Source: Castanea sativa
Taxonomy: Eukaryota > Streptophyta > Magnoliopsida > Fagales > Fagaceae
Assembly (NCBI RefSeq): GCF_040712315.1
Contig: NC_134017.1
Location: 23,168,322-23,232,321, forward strand
Direction of reading: 5' to 3'
Length of the DNA: 64,000 nt
Shown: in pieces, positions 60,301-64,000 of the stretch
Layout: each line of letters opens with the position of its first letter
Numbering within the stretch: the stretch's first letter is position 1
Position numbers and translations under genes: made by a program
The notes under the pieces: model-generated
What the model was told of the DNA's origin: nothing
The model's input: only the letters and a program-made list of their open reading frames with translations
Database searches by the model: none

Positions 60301-61299
60301 ACAAGCTTTCTCGTATAAATCGGGTTTAATTCTTGTTGGCTCATCATCCACAATTATATTAACTGTTATCCATGCACTAAAACCTAACTCTTTGACCCAC
60401 TCTCTACAAATTTATCGTACTGGGTTCATTGGTTCAAGATCCCTTACATTTTGGGCTTGGTCTGAAAATCGTGTCTCTACAATTATTATTATTATCACGA
60501 GGATTTAGAAAGTTAGTAATGCCTTCAGAAAATGTCAAAAATACCCTTAAGCTAATTAGATAATCTTTATTCTTAAAAATTAAAAAATAGAGTTAAAATT
60601 ATAATTCAGCTAAAATTTAAAAATAACTACTACAGAAACTTTTTTCTTAAAAATTAGTACACTCTCTGTTTAAATATATCTCACCACCGCACACCTTTGA
60701 TGCGATGGTCACTTCACAAGTATAAGTGTTTGTTATTATTATTTATTTATTTTTATTTTTATTTTTATATCGTGGTAGTTGGTCCTATATGCATACCCCC
60801 AGGAGGCTCAGACTTGCTATTTCCCAAAAAGCTAGGAAAGGTAATTTATTTATGCATGAACAATATGGCATACAAAAAAAAATATTGGACTATAAATACA
60901 TTATTCATAATATAACATTTTCATAGGACTTTAATTTTCTATATATTCTACTAATAATGAAGAAATAGCAACTTTACCAGTAGAGAATCACCGATCATGA
61001 CAGTGAAAGAGTCTGGAGAGGGTTTGACGTTGATCCATTCACCATCTTTGGTCTCTACCTCCAACCCCTCAACTTGATTTTGATACAATATGGTCACTAT
61101 GTTTTTATCTGTGTGTGCGGTCAGTCCAAGCTTAGTCTCACTGGTTTGAGGCCCTTTATATTTCATGACCCGAAGAAGGTAATTGGTTGACCCCATGTGT
61201 TCCTCTAAGTATTTCTCAAGGTCCAAGCTCTCCAAAATCATCCTCCTGACTACTTGATCTAATTCTGATAGTCCCTCAGAGAATGATTGTATGGTATTG
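54689..61299 (-). CDS. 2-oxoglutarate/Fe(II) dioxygenase, AOP1-like, exons 2 and 3 (5' partial)
   Basis: Minus-strand gene with exons complement(60978..61299) and complement(54689..54937). Exon 2 follows acceptor TTTTTGGGCAG and starts in the third base of a codon; it encodes 107 residues with EEHMGSTNYLLRVMKYK, GLTAHTDKNIVTILYQN (first His and Asp iron ligands) and MIGDSLL, ending at donor CTG|GTAAAGT. Exon 3 follows TTTTGCAG and adds 82 residues: AWTNGRLHSPNHRV (second iron His), ARYSTGLFS (RxS co-substrate motif), a HPLLFKPFDH-type tail and stop. Joined, the reading is continuous and typical of probable 2-ODDs annotated AOP1 in eudicots. The substrate is unknown. The first exon (N-terminal dioxygenase part) was not found up to 64000, so it either lies beyond the window or is lost. 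The intron is 6040 bp. Both exons are intact, which favours a working gene. Confidence 0.85.
54938..56630. repeat. Dioxygenase intron, distal part: duplicated microsatellite segments
   Basis: A ~430-bp offset duplication: CTCCAGCACTTATGATATGT starts at 55355 and again at 55783, each followed by CTAGGCTTATT, a long (ATT)n (55397-55419; 55824-55869), ATATAAAAC, GAAGC and CACATCAGCAC or TACATCAGCAC. Copy 1 also has (AT)n at 55420-55463. A second ~110-bp tandem duplication lies at about 55940-56150 (AATTATTTTTGTT, AAGTGAAACTCTAT or GAGTGAAACTCTAT). No coding potential. Confidence 0.75.
56637..56971 (+). pseudogene. GDSL esterase/lipase, 5' gene fragment
   Basis: ATG at 56711 opens a hydrophobic signal-peptide-like start (residues 1-22), then the GDSL block I FAFGDSTIDTGNNN (31-44, nucleophile Ser36) and PYGQDLPGHVSLGRFSNGK...ALGLKE (56-87). 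Similarity stops after Glu87 (56971); the frame runs on into TTTTATTTT-type sequence and stops. No later GDSL block (the conserved Asn and the DxxH near the C-terminus) is seen up to the LTR element. A CTATAAAT box at 56639-56646 sits 65-72 bases upstream, so promoter and first exon appear preserved. The fragment lies antisense in the dioxygenase intron. A full enzyme has about 350 residues; this has under 90. It could be transcribed but not give an active lipase. Confidence 0.8.
57329..58030 (+). repeat. 5' LTR
   Basis: 702-bp long terminal repeat. It contains CTCCTCGGATAAGC near its start and CTATATAATGG (57727-57737), a plausible TATA region. It differs from the 3' LTR by scattered substitutions and lacks a ~14-base segment near 57836 that the 3' LTR has at about 60272-60286. 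Confidence 0.9.
58267..58413 (+). pseudogene. Ty3/Gypsy pol scrap
   Basis: 48 codons ending in TAG (58411-58413): FDIKYMPRTSVKGQVLANLVAEF stands out as the stretch between reverse transcriptase and RNase H in plant Gypsy polyproteins (usually YxPRTxIKGQxLADxxAE). No flanking RT, integrase or gag is present. It shows that the element descends from an autonomous Gypsy parent. The motif is recognised from memory. Confidence 0.6.
58440..59480 (+). repeat. Two tandem arrays inside the LTR element
   Basis: First array (58440-58960): about six copies of a ~82-bp unit with GAAGTGGTTAAACAGAACCT, GGGTCCTCAGACCTCCT and GGGGAAATTAACACACAC. Second array (58960-59480): about six copies of an ~85-90 bp unit with GTGTTTAAACTATAACTCGA, CAGACCAGATGATATGGG and AAAGTTAACACTCCATGACA. 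The two units are distantly alike (GTTTAAAC/GGTTAAAC, TCCTCAGACC, AAATTAACAC/AAAGTTAACAC), so one may derive from the other. Confidence 0.9.
59764..60481 (+). repeat. 3' LTR
   Basis: 718-bp partner of the 5' LTR. ORFs within it, including a 161-codon one at 60023-60508, are by-products of the repeat and have no domain. Confidence 0.9.
60482..60977. other. Dioxygenase intron, proximal part
   Basis: At 60697-60730 a GCGATGGTCACTTCACAAGT-type stretch matches the head of SINE family A, cut short by a T/A-rich run. No other feature was seen before the donor site of exon 2. Confidence 0.45.
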
Positions 61300-61560
61300 C
61301 TGCCCAAAAAGGAAAAAAAGAAAAAAAGACAGATAAATGAAATAGTTTATTTATTTATTTATTCTATTTGATAAACAAACACACACACACAAGGGAAGGG
61401 GGAAGAGATAGTTATTTAGTCATAGATGCACGTTTCAAGTGTTGGTTTGATTACTTACTTATTAATTTTCAAAAATGGATTATAGTTGTATCTAAATAAA
61501 CTAAACTAAACAAACACGAACTAATATTCTCTAGCATTTAATATTGTATGAAGAAACTAA
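61300..61560. other. Dioxygenase intron 1, 3' end
   Basis: Acceptor region of exon 2 (minus strand) with a T/C-rich tract, then AT-rich DNA and a (CA)n at 61379-61391. Assigned to intron 1 on the assumption that exon 1 lies further right. Confidence 0.45.
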
Positions 61561-62412
61561 GGCTGCGTTTGGTTCGACAGAAAATAACTTTTAGAAAATG
61601 TTTTACGCGTTTGCGGGTGTTTGGCAACACTTGAAATTTTGGTCAAACGGAAAATCAGTATCATTGACTGAAAATAATCCCTCCCCACCCGTAAAATATT
61701 TTCCATGTCTATTTTACCTTCAATTCGTTTTAGTCCCTCATTTCCCCTCTCACGCACTTTCGGCTTCTCGCATTCTCCCTCACTCCAGTCGAGCTCCACT
61801 CTCTGCCTCAAGCCAGTCCGAGCTCAACCGTCTCCCTCACGCTAGTCCCAGCTTCACCCACCGTCCGACGAGCGTCGCCACTCTCCCACGGTGAGTTTCC
61901 TCCACTGTTTCTCTTCCTTTCACAGTCCGACCAAGCCTCTACAACAGCCGATCCACACACCTCCGATCCCCACACCTACGACCCACACACCTCCGGCCCA
62001 CTCGACAAAACCTCACCCACACACCTCCGACCCACTCTACACAACCCGATCCACCCACCTCCGACCCACACACCTCCGACCCACTCTACAAAACCTCACT
62101 CACACACCTCCGACCCACTCTACACAGCCCGATCCACCCACCTCCGACCCACTCTACAGGTTCATCTAGGCAATGCAGGTTTTTATTTGTAAATGCATTT
62201 CATATTTTTCGTAAAATGTGTGAACAAACCAAACATGGGAAAATGAATACAGTAAAACGAATTTCAGAAAATGCCAAACAGTGGAATTTGTTTTTTGCCT
62301 TATTTTCCATGGTGCAACCAAACAGCTTGAGTACATTTTCTTTACAAGAAAATATTTTCCCTTGAAATGATTTTCCGTTCGGAATTGATTTACCGTCGAA
62401 CCAAACGCAGCC
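61561..62412. mobile_element. Tourist-like element (852 bp) with GC-rich core
   Basis: Perfect 18-bp terminal inverted repeats: GGCTGCGTTTGGTTCGAC at the left and its exact complement at 62395-62412. TAA flanks both ends (61558-61560 and 62413-62415), as in PIF/Harbinger elements. The left arm is the reverse complement of the right arm of 24158-25134, but the core differs: C-rich sequence (61720-61930) and then a minisatellite (about 61940-62160) built on CACACCTCCGACCCACTCTA. No transposase. Confidence 0.92.
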
Positions 62413-62415
62413 TAA

Positions 62416-64000
62416 TGGAAAATATGGTTATATATATACACACACACACACATTTAAGGGGCTTCTTCTGTTTGGACCGGATTTTTTTTTGTTCCAAAAT
62501 ACCCTCAAATTCAACTGCCTACTAAGTGAAAATAATTGAGGACAAAGTAGTAAAATAAGTCTATTAACTCCCCTAAAAAAATGCCTGATAAAATGGTTGC
62601 ACTCTACCATCAGTTTTCAAATTAAAATCAAAACATTCTGTTAGCTTCTTCAAATTAATTCCTATTAAAAAAAAAAAGCTTCTTCAAATTAAGTTTGTAC
62701 TACGACTTTCAACCTAATCTATACCATTTGTATCATCTTCTCTCAATTGAAAATTCAAGAAAAAAATACATACTTATTTCCCACGGCAACTGAAGAGTAC
62801 AAACAGGTTTTGCCCAAATCTCAACTTCCCCAAAATTCTCATGCATACTTTCTTTACTTTAATCTACAATCTAAACCAATGCAATTTTTTTATTTTGATC
62901 AAGAATTAGTAATTGTTGTCAAATGTAACCAACAATGTTGAGCCACCCAAAACATTGTTTTTTTTTTACCCCGTGACCCACCCCTAAGATACATGTGTAA
63001 TTCTAAGCTCCATCCTTTGGCCCACTGATAAGAACTGTCAATATAGAAGCTAGGTTACTTTGAAATTTCAGAGAAGTACGAGTAAAAGCGGTTTACAGAG
63101 TTGTCTCTTTCTCTATGACTATGGTAGTTTTCTTTTTGTAAGAGGAATTAATTCTGATATGTAAATTTTCAAAATAGAGTTGTGATGTTATAGCTTTTGC
63201 GAAGTGAAATGCTTATACATCTATTTTGTATGATTAAACCTTTTTTTTTATTATATTGGAAGGTGCCTTTTTTAGATCTCACTAAACATGATTCATTAAC
63301 CTTATCATAACCACAAAGAATGCATGGGGAGAGACAAAAAAATTTGGGATACAAATGCCACCATCCAAATTCTACAAAGATTGTACTTGCTACTTATTGT
63401 TCCTTAGATGATCCAATTCATTTTCTCTATCAAATTTTTCTTTTATTTTATTTATGAGGAATCTCTCTCATATTCATGTATGCATGTATTGCATAAATAT
63501 ATAGGTAAGAAAAAAGGAAAGTGAACTTATAGTTGTATGTGTTTTTGGGTTGATTGGTAAGGAAGTGTGGGAAATAGGGTATTCAATATTTAGTTTGTCA
63601 TATTAATTTGTACTTAGGTTAGCCACAACTTTGCGCTCAGTTAGTATTGAAATGAATTAGAGAAAATCAATGGAAAAAAAAAACGTTGAGAAACTTTGTA
63701 AAATAAGATACTTATAAGTATTGACATAAACATAATCTTATCACGCCCCTAAAAATTTTTGTGATTGAAAAATATAGTAGCTCCAAATTATAATTTATGA
63801 AAATTATCAACTTTTAAAAGAAAAGAAAAATAGAAGAGCCTCTCGTGCATGTATTTAGAGGCTATAAATAATTTTTTCATTACACCCCTAGATTTTATTT
63901 TTGTAATTGGAAAATATATTAATCCTAGATTATAATTTGTGTAAATTATTAATTTTTATCCAAAAAAATAGAAGAGCCTCTGAGTACGTGTGTAAACACG
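62416..64000. other. AT-rich DNA, probably intron 1 or upstream of the dioxygenase gene
   Basis: I searched the minus strand by eye for the expected first-exon motifs of the dioxygenase (HGY, WPEGN-like) and found none. At 63740-63850 and 63880-63985 two similar stretches share CCCCTA, GATTGAAAAATATA or AATTGGAAAATATA, TTATAATTT and AATAGAAGAGCCTC, an old tandem duplication. Confidence 0.45.

Larger units (their letters stand above)
57329..60481 (+). mobile_element. Non-autonomous Gypsy-type LTR retrotransposon (3.15 kb), complete
   Basis: LTRs 57329-58030 (702 bp) and 59764-60481 (718 bp) both begin TGTGGGGTCTTGGGCTTCGG and end GAAAATCGTGTC(C/T)CTACA. ATTAT lies on both sides (57324-57328 and 60482-60486), a 5-bp duplication although within an (ATT)n tract. 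The primer binding site follows the 5' LTR: ATTGGCGCCGTCTGTGGGAA; its TGGCGCCGT is complementary to the tRNA-Asp 3' end with CCA. The tract TTTTGAGGGGCTAT precedes the 3' LTR. The 1.73-kb interior keeps only a scrap of Gypsy pol plus tandem repeats, so mobility needed proteins from a relative. The orientation is opposite to the host gene. Confidence 0.9.

Noticed and set aside
60023..60508. 161-codon ORF
   Set aside because: It lies inside the 3' LTR of the retroelement and runs over its edge; the 5' LTR version is interrupted.
62416..64000. Possible first exon of the dioxygenase gene
   Set aside because: No frame on the minus strand shows the expected N-terminal dioxygenase motifs; left as beyond the window.

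Overview
The window is plant nuclear DNA, from a woody eudicot. It is AT-rich, the two genes recognised are spliced, nearly all interspersed repeats belong to plant families (Tourist-like, hAT-like, plant L1 LINE with an RNase H domain, tRNA-derived SINEs, Ty3/Gypsy and probable Copia LTRs), and there is one nuclear-type tRNA-Asp. The style of the repeats suggests Fagaceae (oak, chestnut, beech), but that is a guess from memory and not proven by the sequence. Gene density is very low, and most long ORFs are repeat-derived or chance.

Layout. 1-16.4 kb is gene-free: AT-rich DNA with local duplications, two SINE families, a small Tourist-like MITE with a visible empty site, and a perfect 35-bp palindrome. 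16.48-18.18 kb holds one complete two-exon gene, gibberellin 3-beta-dioxygenase (GA3ox, 368 aa), with a TATA box and a microsatellite-rich promoter; three tandem ~265-300 bp repeats follow it. 20-43 kb is repeat graveyard: a foldback element with a nested Tourist-like element, a second Tourist-like element with a GC-rich core, a 2.5-kb LTR-like element, a smaller solo LTR, a hAT MITE with a perfect 8-bp target duplication, a ~650-bp tandem duplication and two foldback elements.

44.3-52.9 kb is a nearly complete but dead L1-type LINE on the minus strand (ORF1 with DUF4283-like region and CCHC knuckle; ORF2 with endonuclease, reverse transcriptase, zf-RVT and RNase H). Its endonuclease is split by a 2.2-kb relative of the 2.5-kb LTR-like element at 27.4 kb, and its RT catalytic FADD box reads IANN. 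A tRNA-Asp(GUC) gene lies at 53.5 kb.

54.7-61.3 kb holds the last two exons of a minus-strand 2-oxoglutarate/Fe(II) dioxygenase of the AOP1-like group, separated by a 6.04-kb intron; its first exon should lie beyond the right edge. The intron contains duplicated microsatellites, a plus-strand 5' fragment of a GDSL esterase/lipase gene and a complete non-autonomous Gypsy-type LTR element whose primer binding site begins like the complement of the tRNA-Asp 3' end. A third Tourist-like element (61.6-62.4 kb) and plain AT-rich DNA end the window.

The two recognised enzymes are both soluble 2-oxoglutarate dioxygenases but of different subfamilies; GA3ox makes bioactive gibberellins, while the substrate of the AOP1-like protein cannot be told from sequence. 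I found no convincing new biological system. The most informative signals are layered insertions with recoverable target sites, Tourist-like elements with unrelated GC-rich cores, and the gene-within-intron arrangement at the dioxygenase locus.
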